This document shows positions 35,184 to 43,917 of a DNA stretch of 64,000 nucleotides, piece by piece (the first letter of the stretch is position 1; every line of letters begins with the position of its first letter). The notes beneath the pieces are model-generated. The model did not search any database. It saw nothing but the letters and a program-made list of their open reading frames with translations, and had not been told where the DNA came from. The translations under genes were made by a program, and so were the position numbers. Source of the DNA: Methylobacterium persicinum (lineage in GTDB: Bacteria > Pseudomonadota > Alphaproteobacteria > Rhizobiales > Beijerinckiaceae); the NCBI RefSeq assembly GCF_022179525.1, contig NZ_BPQX01000018.1, positions 1 to 64,000 on the forward strand, read 5' to 3'.

Positions 35184-35274
35184 GTCTTTGCGAGCGAAGC
35201 GAAGCAATCCAGGGCAGCGGGACATCTCGGAAGTGAGCGGATCCCTGGGTTGCTTCGCTCCGCTCGCAATGACC
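35184..35274. repeat. Interspersed palindromic repeat, copy A
   Basis: The left arm TTTGCGAGCGAAGCGAAGCA continues ATCCAGGG, and the right arm CCTGGGTTGCTTCGCTCCGC continues TCGCAATGACC; they are inverted copies around a variable centre. Copies B (42724) and C (62816) share both arms. It lies in the 238-base space between the SCO start and the ssuD stop. Confidence 0.85.
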
Positions 35275-35311
35275 GTGGAGATGACGTGATCCAGGTGTCC
35301 CGGAAAACGCT

Positions 35312-36487
35312 TTAGCTCGCCGACACCTGCCGCTGCGGCACGAGGTCGTTGGCGATGATCTCGCCGAACGGACCATCGTTGCGGGCGCCGCCGGCAGCGC
35401 GGCCGGTGGTCGCCCGGAGGGGGAGCTTCGGGAAGACCAGCTCGGCGAAACGGTAGGCCTCCTCCAGGTGCGGGTAGCCGGAGAGGATGAACCGGTCGAT
35501 CCCGATGTCGATGTACTCCTTCATCCGGTCGGCGACCTGATCGGCTGAGCCGACGAGGGCCGTACCCGCCCCGCCCCGGACCAGCCCGACCCCGGCCCAG
35601 AGGTTCGGGGAGACGACGAGCTTGTCCCGGCTTCCGCCGTGCAGGGCCATCATCCGGCTCTGGCCGACGGAATCCTGGCGCTTCAAAGTCTCCTGCGCCT
35701 TGGCGATGGTCGCGTCGTCGAGGCGCGAGATCAGGCGCTCGGCCGCATCCCACGCCTCGGCCTCGGTCTCGCGGACGATGACGTGCAGGCGGATGCCATA
35801 GGAGAAGGTCTTGCCCTTCGCCGCGGCGGCTTCCCGGGCGGCGGCGATCTTCTCGGCGACCTGGGCCGGGGGCTCGCCCCAGGTCAGGTAGACGTCGCAA
35901 TGCTCGGCCGCCACCTTCATGCCCGCGGGCGAGGAGCCACCGAAATAAAGAGGCGGATAGGGCTTCTGGACCGGCGGAAAGATGACCCGCCCGTTCTCCA
36001 CCCGCAGATGCTTGCCCTCGAAGCTCACAGTCTGCCCGGAGACGAGGCCGCGCCAGATGTGCAGGAACTCGTCCGTCACTTCGTAGCGTGCGTCGTGAGA
36101 GAGGAACACGCCGTCGCCGGCCAATTCCACGGGATCCCCGCCGGTCACGACGTTGATCAGCAGGCGACCGCCCGAGATCCGGTCGAGGGTCGCGGCCATG
36201 CGGGCCGCCGCGGAGGGCTCCTGCAGGCCCGGCCGCACGGCCACGAGGAAGCGCAGGTCCCGCGTCGCGGGTGCGAGCGCCGAGGCGATCACCCAGGAAT
36301 CCTCGCAGGACCGGCCCGTCGGCAACAGGACACCGAAATAGCCGAGTTCGTCCGCCGCCTGGGCGATCTGCCGGAGATAGGGGAGCGACACCTCCCGGGC
36401 GCCTTCCGCCGCGCCGAGATAGCGGCCGTCGCCGTGGGTCGGGAGGAACCAGAGGACGTCGGCGCGTCCGTCTTGCGGTGCGGTCAT
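35312..36487 (-). CDS. ssuD: FMNH2-dependent alkanesulfonate monooxygenase
   Basis: A 391-residue luciferase-like monooxygenase. It releases sulfite from alkanesulfonates using FMNH2 from SsuE. Family landmarks are [85 protein letters not shown] and [17 protein letters not shown]. The length matches SsuD. ATG 36487 has AAGGA upstream. It is the last gene of the ssu operon, 19 bases after ssuB. An alternative is the related methanesulfonate enzyme MsuD. Confidence 0.94.
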   Translation of the reverse strand: MTAPQDGRADVLWFLPTHGDGRYLGAAEGAREVSLPYLRQIAQAADELGYFGVLLPTGRSCEDSWVIASALAPATRDLRFLVAVRPGLQEPSAAARMAATLDRISGGRLLINVVTGGDPVELAGDGVFLSHDARYEVTDEFLHIWRGLVSGQTVSFEGKHLRVENGRVIFPPVQKPYPPLYFGGSSPAGMKVAAEHCDVYLTWGEPPAQVAEKIAAAREAAAAKGKTFSYGIRLHVIVRETEAEAWDAAERLISRLDDATIAKAQETLKRQDSVGQSRMMALHGGSRDKLVVSPNLWAGVGLVRGGAGTALVGSADQVADRMKEYIDIGIDRFILSGYPHLEEAYRFAELVFPKLPLRATTGRAAGGARNDGPFGEIIANDLVPQRQVSAS

Positions 36488-36506
36488 GGTGCTGTCCTTC
36501 GTGGCG

Positions 36507-37355
36507 TCAGGCCGCCGGTTGCGTGCCGAGCAGATGGTCGAGGATGCGCCCTTCGAGGCGGGCGAGTTCGGGCTCACCCCGGCGGCGGGGCCGGGGCACG
36601 TCCACCCGCAGGTCGAGGGCGACGCCCCCGCCCTCCATGACGAGGATGCGGTCGGCCAGCGCCACCGCCTCGCTCACGTCGTGGGTGACGAGCAGCGCGG
36701 TGAAGCCCTGGCTGCGCCAGATCCGCTCGATCAGGTCCTGCATGCCGATCCGCGTCAGGGCGTCGAGGGCGCCGAGGGGCTCGTCGAGGGCGAGGAGGCC
36801 CGGCCCGCTCACCAGGGCCCGGGCGAGGGCGACCCGCTGGCGCTGGCCCCCGGAGAGGGTCGCGGGCCACTGCCCGGCCTTGTCGGCGAGGCCGACCTCG
36901 GCCAGGGCCGCCGCGGCCCGGTCCCTGCGCTCGCTGCGGGTCCCGATGCCGGTGAGGCCCACCGCGACGTTGTCGAGAACGCTCGCCCAGGGCAGGAGGC
37001 GCGGCTCCTGGAACATGATCCGCCGGGGCGCGACGGCCCGGGGGGAGGCCGCCGTCGGCGCCTCGACGTTCACCCGGCCGGCGGTGGGTCGCTCCAGGCC
37101 GAGGATCGTGCGCAGCAGGGTGCTCTTGCCGCAACCGGATCGGCCGACGATGGCCGTGAAGCCGCCCGGCGGCAGGTAGAGGTCGAGCCCGGCGATGACC
37201 GTATGGCCGTCGAAACTCTTGTGCAGGTCCTGCACCGTCACGGACAGGCCCCGGCCGGCCGGCGGGCGGGCGTGTTGTCCGGCGCGGGAGGTGGCCTCGC
37301 CGACGAGCGGGTGGGGGGCGGGGAGGGCGTCCCGGCTCAAGGCGTCGAGCAGCAT
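36507..37355 (-). CDS. ssuB: Aliphatic sulfonate ABC transporter ATP-binding protein
   Basis: A 282-residue ATPase. Walker A is [12 protein letters not shown], the Q-loop FQEPRLLPW, the signature [16 protein letters not shown], Walker [13 protein letters not shown] and the switch His VTHDVSEA. It powers sulfonate import with SsuA and SsuC. An N-terminal extension of about 40 residues precedes the usual start ([12 protein letters not shown]). ATG at 37355 overlaps the ssuC stop (ATGA), so they are coupled; the longer frame to 38063 runs through ssuC and is rejected. Confidence 0.94.
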   Translation of the reverse strand: MLLDALSRDALPAPHPLVGEATSRAGQHARPPAGRGLSVTVQDLHKSFDGHTVIAGLDLYLPPGGFTAIVGRSGCGKSTLLRTILGLERPTAGRVNVEAPTAASPRAVAPRRIMFQEPRLLPWASVLDNVAVGLTGIGTRSERRDRAAAALAEVGLADKAGQWPATLSGGQRQRVALARALVSGPGLLALDEPLGALDALTRIGMQDLIERIWRSQGFTALLVTHDVSEAVALADRILVMEGGGVALDLRVDVPRPRRRGEPELARLEGRILDHLLGTQPAA

Positions 37356-38140
37356 CAGGCGCTCCTGTAGGCGGGGTTCCAGGACAGGCAGCTGCGCTCC
37401 AGCGCCCGGGTGAGGGTGTCGGCGAGCTTGCCCAGCGCCGCGTAGATCAAGATCGCCAGGACGACGACGTCCACGAGCATGAACTCCCGCGCCTGCATCG
37501 CCATGTAGCCGAGGCCCGATGAGGCCGAGATCGTCTCGGCGACGATCAGCGTCAGCCACATGATGCCCAGCGCATAGCGCAGGCCCACGAAGATCGAGGG
37601 CAGGGCGCCGGGCAGGACGACCCGGCGGAACAGGTCGGCCCGGGACATGCCGTAGACGCGGCCCATCTCCACCAGGGCGGGATCGACCGAGCGGATGCCG
37701 TGGAGGGTGTTGGCGTAGATCGGGAAGAACACCCCCAGCGCCACGAGGAACAGCTTCGCCTCCTCGCCGATGCCGAACCAGAGGATCACGAGGGGGATCA
37801 GCGACAGGTGGGGCACGTTGCGCACCATCTGCACGGAGGTGTCGGTGAGGGCCTCCGACAGCCGCGACAGGCCGTTGGCGAGGCCAAGGGCGAAGCCGAT
37901 GCTTCCGCCGACGGCGAAGCCCGCGAGGGCCCGGAGGGTGCTGACCCCGAGATTGGTCCAGAGTTCGCCGGTGCGACCGGCCTCCCAGCCGGCGCGGACG
38001 ACGTCGAGGGGTGCAGGCATGACCCGGTTCGAGACGAACACGGCCGAGACCGCGGCCTGCCACCCGACGAGGATCGCGGCCGGCAGCAGCCAGGGGGTGG
38101 CGGTGTCCCGGAGGCGTGAGAGAGTCAGGGCCCGGCTCAT
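37355..38140 (-). CDS. ssuC: Aliphatic sulfonate ABC transporter permease
   Basis: A 261-residue permease with about six membrane helices. The EAA loop coupling it to the ATPase reads [40 protein letters not shown]. The first helix [16 protein letters not shown] and [36 protein letters not shown]-like segments are typical of the SsuC/TauC family. Start ATG 38140 overlaps the stop of ssuA, as expected in a tight operon. Confidence 0.94.
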   Translation of the reverse strand: MSRALTLSRLRDTATPWLLPAAILVGWQAAVSAVFVSNRVMPAPLDVVRAGWEAGRTGELWTNLGVSTLRALAGFAVGGSIGFALGLANGLSRLSEALTDTSVQMVRNVPHLSLIPLVILWFGIGEEAKLFLVALGVFFPIYANTLHGIRSVDPALVEMGRVYGMSRADLFRRVVLPGALPSIFVGLRYALGIMWLTLIVAETISASSGLGYMAMQAREFMLVDVVVLAILIYAALGKLADTLTRALERSCLSWNPAYRSA

Positions 38141-39099
38141 CGGCTGGCGGCCTCCGTCGGCGCGGTCCACACCGCGTCCGCCACGTGGATCGGACGGGGG
38201 ATCAGCTTGAGGCCGTAGAAGCGGTCCGCGATGGCCTGCTGCGCCGCCACGGCCCGGGGATTCATAGGGCCGATGACGAAATCGGTCCGGTCCACGGCCC
38301 GCCGGGTAGCCGGCAGGGGCACGCCGGTCCCCTGGGAGAGGAGGGCGGCGACCTCGCCCCGGTTCTGCGTGCACCATTGCGCGACCCGGCCGAGGGCGCC
38401 GATGGCTGCCGAGAGCACGGCGGGCCGCTGTTCCGCGACAGCCTGGCTCGCCAGGAAGAAGTTGTTCTGCGGGGCGATCTGAGTGGCGTCGGCCAGCACG
38501 CGCACGCCGTCGCCGGCCTGCGCGATGGCATAATAAGGGTCCCAAATCGTCCAGGCGTCGATGCTGCCCCGGGCGAAGGCGGCGGCGGCATCGGCCGGGG
38601 CCAGGGTCACGGGCTCGATGTCGGCATAGGTCAGGCCCGCCTTCTCCAGGGCCGCCACCGTCAGGTTGTGGGCGCTCGACGCCTTCGCGAAGGCGACCCG
38701 CTTGCCCTTGAGGTCCGCCAGGGTCGCGATGCTCGATCCCTTGGGCAGGAGAATGCCCGAGCCGGAGCCCCCCGCTTCCTGCGCGGCGGCGTAGACCAGG
38801 GTGGATTTCGCCGCCTGGGCGAAGATTGGCGGTGCGTCGCCGGTCTGCCCGAAATCGATCCCGTCGAGGGACAGGGCTTCGAGGAGGGGCGGGCCGAAGG
38901 AGAACTCCACCCAGCTGACTTTCTGGCCGAGGGGCTCCAGGGCGGCCTCGATCGCCCTCTGCTGCTTGGCGACGACGAGGATGCCGTTCTTCTGATAGCC
39001 GATGCGGAACACGCCGGGCTCGGCGGCGCGGGCGGGGCGGGCGAGGTGGAGGGCCGGGATCGCCGCGAGCCCGGCGAGGAGGGTGCGCCTGTGCAGCAT
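38137..39099 (-). CDS. ssuA: Aliphatic sulfonate-binding periplasmic protein
   Basis: A 320-residue solute-binding protein. A signal peptide with twin-arginine-like residues ([25 protein letters not shown]) precedes the binding domain [24 protein letters not shown]. The hallmark region [17 protein letters not shown], then [27 protein letters not shown] and [16 protein letters not shown] fit SsuA. It captures sulfonates in the periplasm for SsuBC. ATG at 39099 has GAGGT upstream. It is 8 bases after ssuE. Confidence 0.94.
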   Translation of the reverse strand: MLHRRTLLAGLAAIPALHLARPARAAEPGVFRIGYQKNGILVVAKQQRAIEAALEPLGQKVSWVEFSFGPPLLEALSLDGIDFGQTGDAPPIFAQAAKSTLVYAAAQEAGGSGSGILLPKGSSIATLADLKGKRVAFAKASSAHNLTVAALEKAGLTYADIEPVTLAPADAAAAFARGSIDAWTIWDPYYAIAQAGDGVRVLADATQIAPQNNFFLASQAVAEQRPAVLSAAIGALGRVAQWCTQNRGEVAALLSQGTGVPLPATRRAVDRTDFVIGPMNPRAVAAQQAIADRFYGLKLIPRPIHVADAVWTAPTEAASR

Positions 39100-39107
39100 C
39101 GCAGACC

Positions 39108-39683
39108 TCACCGGGCGGCGGCGGCGGGCGCCGGCGCCGCGGCCGCCGCCGTATGCGCCAGCAGGTCGGACAGAAGGCTGCCGGCCAGGGCGGCCCGCTC
39201 CCGCACGCCCTGATCGGCAAGGGCGCCTTCGCGGAAATCCCCGTCCGAGGCGTAGACCGTCACGGGGACCTGGAGCGCTCCGAAGAAGCCGAACAGGGGC
39301 CGGAACGCGTGCTCCACCACGAGGGCGTGACGGGGGCCGCCGCCCGTGGCGACGATGGCGACCGGCTTGCCCGCCAGGGCGCCGGGATCGACCAGATCGA
39401 ACAGGTGCTTGAACAGGCCGGTATAGCTGCCCTTGTAGACCGGCGAGCCGACGACGAGCCCGTCCGCCTCCTCGATGGCGTCGACGAGCCTGCGGGCGGG
39501 AAGGGAGAGCTGGTCCCGGGTCCAGGCGGCGCCGAGGCCGGGGCCGGCATCGACGAAGTCGAACACCCGCGCCTCGACCGCGCTGCGCGAGCGGACCTCC
39601 TGGAGGACGGTCTCCACCAGGGTGCGGGTCTTCGACGGTCGTTGCACGTTCGCGCTCAGGCCGACGAGTCTCGGACGGGTCAT
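39108..39683 (-). CDS. ssuE: NAD(P)H-dependent FMN reductase for sulfonate monooxygenase
   Basis: A 191-residue flavodoxin-like reductase that supplies FMNH2 to SsuD. It shows LVGLSANVQRPSKTRTLVETVL (flavin phosphate loop), EADGLVVGSPVYKGSYTGLFKHLFDLV and VAIVATGGGPRHALVVEHAFRPLF. Ala/Pro-rich residues end the protein. It is the first gene of the ssuEACBD run, with the promoter expected in the 360-base region upstream; no clear promoter or CysB-like site was recognised. Confidence 0.92.
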   Translation of the reverse strand: MTRPRLVGLSANVQRPSKTRTLVETVLQEVRSRSAVEARVFDFVDAGPGLGAAWTRDQLSLPARRLVDAIEEADGLVVGSPVYKGSYTGLFKHLFDLVDPGALAGKPVAIVATGGGPRHALVVEHAFRPLFGFFGALQVPVTVYASDGDFREGALADQGVRERAALAGSLLSDLLAHTAAAAAPAPAAAAR

Positions 39684-40043
39684 CGCGGGGTCTTTCTGAT
39701 GGGCTGGACCGCAGGATGCGAGACGGATCGACCTTTCCGGTCCTCATCCGCCGTCGCGGGTCCAAGTTGTCGCGATGAAAGGTGCCCCCGCGGCCGCCTT
39801 CCGTCAATGAAACGCATTTTCAAAGATCGCCGCCGCGGCAGTGGATCATTCCGGTCCCGTGCCGAACGGCAGAAACGACTTCGCGTCGGAGCTCGTATCG
39901 CAGCGTTAAGTTTCGCAGCACGCGAATTTGCGTGGTGAATAAAGAGAAATGATTTCGCCGGGCGGGCCGTGTCGGAAAAGATCGTCGCCCCACGGCGGCC
40001 TTCGGGAGACGAAAGCCGCCGCGGTTCCGGCCGGGTCGTCCGC
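39684..40043. other. Intergenic region upstream of the ssu operon
   Basis: About 360 bases with no supported gene. It should carry the ssuE promoter, reading leftward. A TTGACG (minus strand, near 39810) is present but has no good -10 partner. The right end holds the hairpin at 39993-40021 that follows the reductase gene. Confidence 0.4.
39993..40021 (-). terminator. Candidate terminator hairpin after the MDR reductase
   Basis: CGGCGGC-C-TTC and GAA-A-GCCGCCG pair with one mismatch around a 7-base loop, 22 bases beyond the reductase stop on the minus strand. A short T-run follows only after another 15 bases, so intrinsic termination is uncertain. Confidence 0.35.
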
Positions 40044-41063
40044 TCAGGGCGAGACGCGCACCACGAGCTTGCCGAAGTTGCGGCCCTTAAGCATGCCGAT
40101 GAACGCCTCGGGGGCCTTCTCCAGGCCCTCGACGACGTCCTCCCGGTAGCGCAAGCGGCCTTCCTTCAACCAGTCGCTCACGTCCCGGTGGAAGTCGCCG
40201 GCCTGGGCGCGGAAATCCCACACGATGAAGCCCTGGATGTGCAGACGCTTGGTCAGCACCATGCGCAGGAGCGCCGGCCGCTGGTCAGGGCCGGGGGGGA
40301 CTTCCGTGGCGTTGTAGGACGACACGAGTCCGCAGACCGGCAGGCGGGCGAAGTCGTTCAGCAGCGGCAGCACCGCGTCGAACACCGCTCCGCCGACATT
40401 CTCGAAATAGACGTCGATGCCCTTGGGGCAGGCCTGGGCCAGGGCCTCGGGGAAGTCCGGCGCCCGGTGGTCCACGGCGGCGTCGAAGCCAAGTTCTTCG
40501 GTCAGGTAGCGGCATTTGTCGGGGCCCCCGGCGATCCCGACCGCCCGCGCACCCTTCAGCCGGGCGATCTGCCCGACCATGGAGCCGACGGGCCCCGTGG
40601 CGGCGGCCACCGCGACCGTCTCGCCGGGCTTGGGCTGCCCGATGTTGAGGAGGCCGGTATAGGCCGTCATACCGGGCATGCCGAGGATCCCGAGGGCCGT
40701 CGAGGGCGGAGCCTCGGAGGGATCGACCCGGCGTCCGCCCTTGCCGTCCGTCACGAAGTACTCCTGCCAGCCCGCGAAGGCCGTGAGCAGGTCCCCGACC
40801 CGGTAGTCCGGGTTGTTGGAGGCCACGACCTCGCCCACCGTCTCGGCGGTGATCGGATCGCCGATCTCCACGGGCGCGGCATAGGATTTCGCCGCGCTCA
40901 TTCGCCCGCGCATGTAGGGATCGAGGGACAGCCACTTCGTCCGCAGGAGAACCTCCCCCGGCCCCGGCGTCGGGATGGGGACTTCCTCCAGGCGGAAATC
41001 CTGCGGCGTCGGCTCGCCGTGCGGCCGGGCGGCCAGGACGATTCGGCGGTTCATGGCGGCCAT
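40044..41063 (-). CDS. NADP-dependent medium-chain oxidoreductase (leukotriene B4/curcumin reductase type)
   Basis: A 339-residue zinc-independent MDR enzyme that probably reduces activated double bonds with NADPH. It begins NRRIVLAARPHGEPTPQDFRLEE, with WLSLDPYMRGRM and VGEVVASNNPDYRVGDLL, as in the LTB4-dehydrogenase/CurA group. The cofactor site reads GETVAVAAATGPVGSMVGQIARLKGARAVGIAGG, followed by DVYFENVGGAVFDAVLPLL. ATG at 41063 has GAGGAG upstream; the frame begins slightly earlier at 41096. The natural substrate is unknown. Confidence 0.92.
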   Translation of the reverse strand: MAAMNRRIVLAARPHGEPTPQDFRLEEVPIPTPGPGEVLLRTKWLSLDPYMRGRMSAAKSYAAPVEIGDPITAETVGEVVASNNPDYRVGDLLTAFAGWQEYFVTDGKGGRRVDPSEAPPSTALGILGMPGMTAYTGLLNIGQPKPGETVAVAAATGPVGSMVGQIARLKGARAVGIAGGPDKCRYLTEELGFDAAVDHRAPDFPEALAQACPKGIDVYFENVGGAVFDAVLPLLNDFARLPVCGLVSSYNATEVPPGPDQRPALLRMVLTKRLHIQGFIVWDFRAQAGDFHRDVSDWLKEGRLRYREDVVEGLEKAPEAFIGMLKGRNFGKLVVRVSP

Positions 41064-41289
41064 GGGAGGCTCCTCGGTCGGGAAAGGGTGTCGCACCCCG
41101 GATGTGGGGCACCGGTCCGGGAGGGCAAATCCCGCCCGCGTCCCTGCATGCCATGATCCCCTGATCCCGGGCCGGAATGCTGCGGGAATGGGCGCCGGAC
41201 ACCAACGGTTAAGCCTACCCGCCTATCACCGGACTGTGTCCGGCCGCCCGTCCGGCCGTCCTCCCGAAACCCGCGAAGACGCTTGATCC

Positions 41290-41466
41290 ATGACCCGTGA
41301 ACAGGTTGCCACCGCGCTGCGCCGCCTCGTCGCCCTGCAGGTCGAAGACATCGAGCGGGCGGTCCGCGACGGCCACAAGACCATCGCCCTCAACGAACTC
41401 GCCGACCTGAACCGGCAACTCAAGGCCTTCGCCGTCGCGCTGAAGAAGGCCCCGGCGCGGATCTGA
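41290..41466 (+). CDS. Small helical protein of unknown function (58 residues)
   Basis: A short open frame translating MTREQVATALRRLVALQVED, then IERAVRDGHKTIALNELADL and NRQLKAFAVALKKAPARI, ending TGA. The sequence is charged and heptad-like, predicting two amphipathic helices. Codon use is like neighbouring genes and GAAG lies upstream. It is isolated between the reductase (divergent) and the 148-residue gene. No family is recognised, so expression is unproven. Confidence 0.5.
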   Translation: MTREQVATALRRLVALQVEDIERAVRDGHKTIALNELADLNRQLKAFAVALKKAPARI

Positions 41467-41520
41467 TCTTCCGCCGCCGATTCGGCCGGGACATTGTCAG
41501 AAGAAGCGCGATTCAGGGTC

Positions 41521-41536
41521 AAATATTCGAATATTT
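41521..41536. repeat. 16-bp perfect AT-rich palindrome
   Basis: AAATATTCGAATATTT reads identically on both strands. It sits in an unusually A/T-rich intergenic stretch 173 bases before the next start codon. It could be a regulator-binding site or part of a promoter; no partner motif was identified. Confidence 0.6.
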
Positions 41537-41616
41537 TGGATTGTATGACGTTCTACTGCCTGACAAATTGGTGGTATGGAGGGATTTGACTCCCAATATG
41601 ATTTAAAAGTAGACAT

Positions 41617-41647
41617 ATGAGCCGCATATAACGTTATGTCGGCTCAT
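41617..41647 (+). promoter_or_regulatory. Stem-loop in the leader of the 148-residue gene
   Basis: ATGAGCCG (41617-41624) pairs with CGGCTCAT (41640-41647). CATA/TATG continues the stem inside, with one bulged T, giving 12 pairs around a 6-base loop. No T-run follows, so it does not look like a terminator. It lies about 60 bases before the ATG at 41709 and may be a leader structure or an operator. Confidence 0.55.
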
Positions 41648-41708
41648 CAAGGCTGGGTTGTACTTGCACATTGCTTGTACGGCCGGTCTTATCGATTGGG
41701 AGTCTCCC

Positions 41709-42155
41709 ATGAGCTTCGATCCCGATTTCGACTTCAGCTACGATACGATCGTCAAGCATATCCAGGATGAGCTGTCGCATCTTGCGCAATACCTGCCGCC
41801 GGAAGTGGAAATCCCCTCTTTCGACGACATTTCCGGCGATCTCGCCTCGCTCGGCGATCTGAACGACGGCGCGAACGAGATCCCGCAGGGCGCGGCCCCG
41901 GCGTCGTTCACGCTGCAGTCGGACCACGTGTTCGACTTCGGCAAGGTTCAGCCGCATGTGGTCGAGCAGCACGGCCCCGATTACTCGACCAAGACCGAAA
42001 CCTGGAACCACGACGAGTCGCACCAGACGGGTGCCGGCGCGAAGGGTTGGTCGAACTCCGGCTCGTTCGCGGATGCCTTCCCCAAGGCCGACACGGCGAC
42101 TCCCGCCGCTGCCAATTTCGCCGCTGCCAAGCCGGCTTCGTTCAGGGCGGCCTGA
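41709..42155 (+). CDS. Hypothetical acidic protein
   Basis: A 148-residue soluble protein. The N-terminal half is acidic and helical (DPDFDFSYDTIVKHIQDELSHLAQYLPPEVEIPSFDDI). The second half is polar with His, Ser, Gly and Thr (DHVFDFGKVQPHVVEQHGPDYSTKTETWNHDESHQTG) and ends with Ala-rich residues. No signal peptide, membrane helix or known domain is visible. ATG at 41709 has GGGAG nine bases upstream; an earlier in-frame start at 41658 has none. The gene stands alone behind an A/T-rich leader with a palindrome and a stem-loop. I do not recognise it. Confidence 0.72.
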   Translation: MSFDPDFDFSYDTIVKHIQDELSHLAQYLPPEVEIPSFDDISGDLASLGDLNDGANEIPQGAAPASFTLQSDHVFDFGKVQPHVVEQHGPDYSTKTETWNHDESHQTGAGAKGWSNSGSFADAFPKADTATPAAANFAAAKPASFRAA

Positions 42156-42199
42156 GGTCAGAGCGCCGGCCGTGCGTTCGAGGCGCGGCCGGCGCCCGC

Positions 42200-42598
42200 T
42201 TACTTCTGCATCGCTTCGGCCTCGCACTGGGCGTAGGCTGAGCTTGCCTTCACGTAGGCGTTGAGCTTCTGGAGATAGGCCTCGGCCAGGGGCCGGAACG
42301 CCTGGGCCTGGGTGTTAAACACCTTCACCGCATCGTTGTAGCTGTAGGCTTCCCAGCCGGGGCAGCCTTCCTTGGCATCGAGGCAGGCGGGCTTCTGCGG
42401 CAGCGCCGGCTTCTGGGGCCTCTCGCCGGTCGAAGGCGGGACCGGCACCGTGCAGGTCGCCGCCACGGGGGAGGGCGGGGTGGCCGGCGCCGCCAAGGCT
42501 TTGGCCGGGGCCGCCGCGGCCGGCTTGGCCGGGGGTGCCGCCAGGGCCGGTGTGGAACTCAGGACGCACGCGAGAACTAGGAGCGGGCCGCGTCTCAT
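42200..42598 (-). CDS. Exported Ala/Pro-rich protein of unknown function
   Basis: A 132-residue protein with a signal peptide (MRRGPLLVLACVLSSTPALA, cleavage before APP). A Pro/Ala-rich segment covers residues 22-60. The C-terminal half holds four cysteines (ATCTV, ACLDAKEGCPGW, and AQCEAEAMQK) and a helix YNDAVKVFNTQAQAFRPLAEAYLQKLNAYVKAS. Two disulfides in the periplasm are plausible. ATG 42598 has GGAG upstream, so the longer frame to 42658 is not used. No family was recognised. Confidence 0.7.
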   Translation of the reverse strand: MRRGPLLVLACVLSSTPALAAPPAKPAAAAPAKALAAPATPPSPVAATCTVPVPPSTGERPQKPALPQKPACLDAKEGCPGWEAYSYNDAVKVFNTQAQAFRPLAEAYLQKLNAYVKASSAYAQCEAEAMQK

Positions 42599-42723
42599 CC
42601 GAAAAACTCCGCCGTCGCCCCGCCGGGAAGGCAGGCGAGCCGGCGGGTTTTGCGGCATCCCGTCTTCGCCGACAAGCGCGGCCTCACACCGCTGCCGTTC
42701 GATCGCCTCGTTGCCGCTCCGCT

Positions 42724-42815
42724 GTCATGGCGAGCGAGAGGGAAGCAATCCAGCCGGCGCCGCTCGATCCGGATGAGCTGCGCTCTGGATTGCTTCGGCT
42801 TCGCCTCGCAATGAC
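42724..42815. repeat. Interspersed palindromic repeat, copy B (overlaps the msrQ 3' end)
   Basis: GTCATGGCGAGCGAGAGGGA continues AGCAATCCAG and is inverted in CTGGATTGCTTCGGCTTCGC, which continues CTCGCAATGAC. It matches copies A and C in both arms. The msrQ homologue reads through it and stops at its far end. Confidence 0.85.
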
Positions 42816-43792
42816 GGTGCGGGGGCGGCCGCCCGCCGGGCTGGCGCAGGCTTCGCCGCCTTGCCGCCCCGCAGGTTCTGGATGAAGGCTGTGGCCGGCA
42901 GGGCGAGGCCCACCGCCAGCACCCACCAAGCGGGGCGGATCGGACCGGAAAAGTCGAGATTCGCGGCCAGGACGAGGTTGGCCGGCACGCCGCTGGCGAG
43001 ACCGTACCATGCCGCCTCCAGCCCCGCCGTCAGCAGGGCGGCGGCGATGGCCAGCAGGAGGAGTGCCCAGGGGCGCTCGGGAGGGTGGAAGCGCCGCATC
43101 GCCCGCCAGCCCATCAGAAGCAGGAACACCCCCGTCCAGAAGACCGGCGCGGAGACGTCGATCTTAGCCTGAAGGAAGTAGTGGACGAGGCCGAGCACCA
43201 TGATGGTATAGACGAGCTTGTGCAGGCGGTGCCAGTTCGGCCCCATGGCGCGGATCGCGGCGTCGGTCGAGGTGACGCCAAGGGCGATCAGCCCGACGAG
43301 GGCGACGAAGCCGATCGTCAGGTAGATCCGCAGGGCGATCTCCGAGACGACCTTCGTCAGGTCGAAGTTCTGGTCGACGACGTAGAGCACCAAGTGCGCG
43401 AGGGCGTAGGCCATCGCCGTCACCCCGAGCATCCGTCGCACCAGGATCAGCCGCGGCCAGTCGGCGACGCGCCGGAGCGGCGTGATCGCGAGCGTCGCCA
43501 GCAGGAAGCGCACGGTCCACTCGCCGGTCCCGTGGATCAGGGCCGTGATCGGTTTGGCGCCCAGGGCGTCGAGCCGGTAGGCGAAGGCGAGTTCACAGGC
43601 CGGCGCGAGGCAGGCGAGGAACACGGCGAGCTTCAGCCAGGACAGGCGGCCGGCCCGGTCGAGCCAGGGCCAGAGCCGGGAGGCCGTGATCCGCGGGGTC
43701 ATGGTCTTGGTGGTCATGCGCGGCCGGGTTGCGAGTTCGGAGGGCGTCATCGGGATCGCTGCAGTGACGAGGGGAACGAGAACGGCTCCCAT
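42725..43792 (-). CDS. msrQ: MsrQ-like heme-binding membrane subunit (YedZ/ferric-reductase family)
   Basis: A protein of up to 355 residues with six membrane helices in the family core (LKLAVFLACLAPACELAFAYRLDALGAKPITALIHGTGEWTVRFLLATLAITPLRR; LGVTAMAYALAHLVLYVV; NWHRLHKLVYTIMVLGLVHYFLQAK). His residues in ALAHLVLY, RLHKLVY and LVHYF match the heme ligands. MsrQ passes electrons to MsrP, which repairs oxidised methionines in the periplasm; no msrP gene is next to it. ATG 43792 has the best ribosome site (AAGGGA), but 43750, 43717 and 43702 are possible; conserved sequence begins near 43660. The last 31 residues are encoded by repeat copy B. Confidence 0.8.
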   Translation of the reverse strand: MGAVLVPLVTAAIPMTPSELATRPRMTTKTMTPRITASRLWPWLDRAGRLSWLKLAVFLACLAPACELAFAYRLDALGAKPITALIHGTGEWTVRFLLATLAITPLRRVADWPRLILVRRMLGVTAMAYALAHLVLYVVDQNFDLTKVVSEIALRIYLTIGFVALVGLIALGVTSTDAAIRAMGPNWHRLHKLVYTIMVLGLVHYFLQAKIDVSAPVFWTGVFLLLMGWRAMRRFHPPERPWALLLLAIAAALLTAGLEAAWYGLASGVPANLVLAANLDFSGPIRPAWWVLAVGLALPATAFIQNLRGGKAAKPAPARRAAAPAPSLRGEAEAIQSAAHPDRAAPAGLLPSRSP

Positions 43793-43917
43793 GCCGTGCC
43801 GTCCCTTCGCAGGGTCAGTTCGCCGCGCCGGGCCCCGGGTTACGCCGGGGGCGCGGTTGACGATGCCGGCACCGGGCCGACATAGGGCCGGGCGCACCCA
43901 AGGCACGGATCCCCTTC

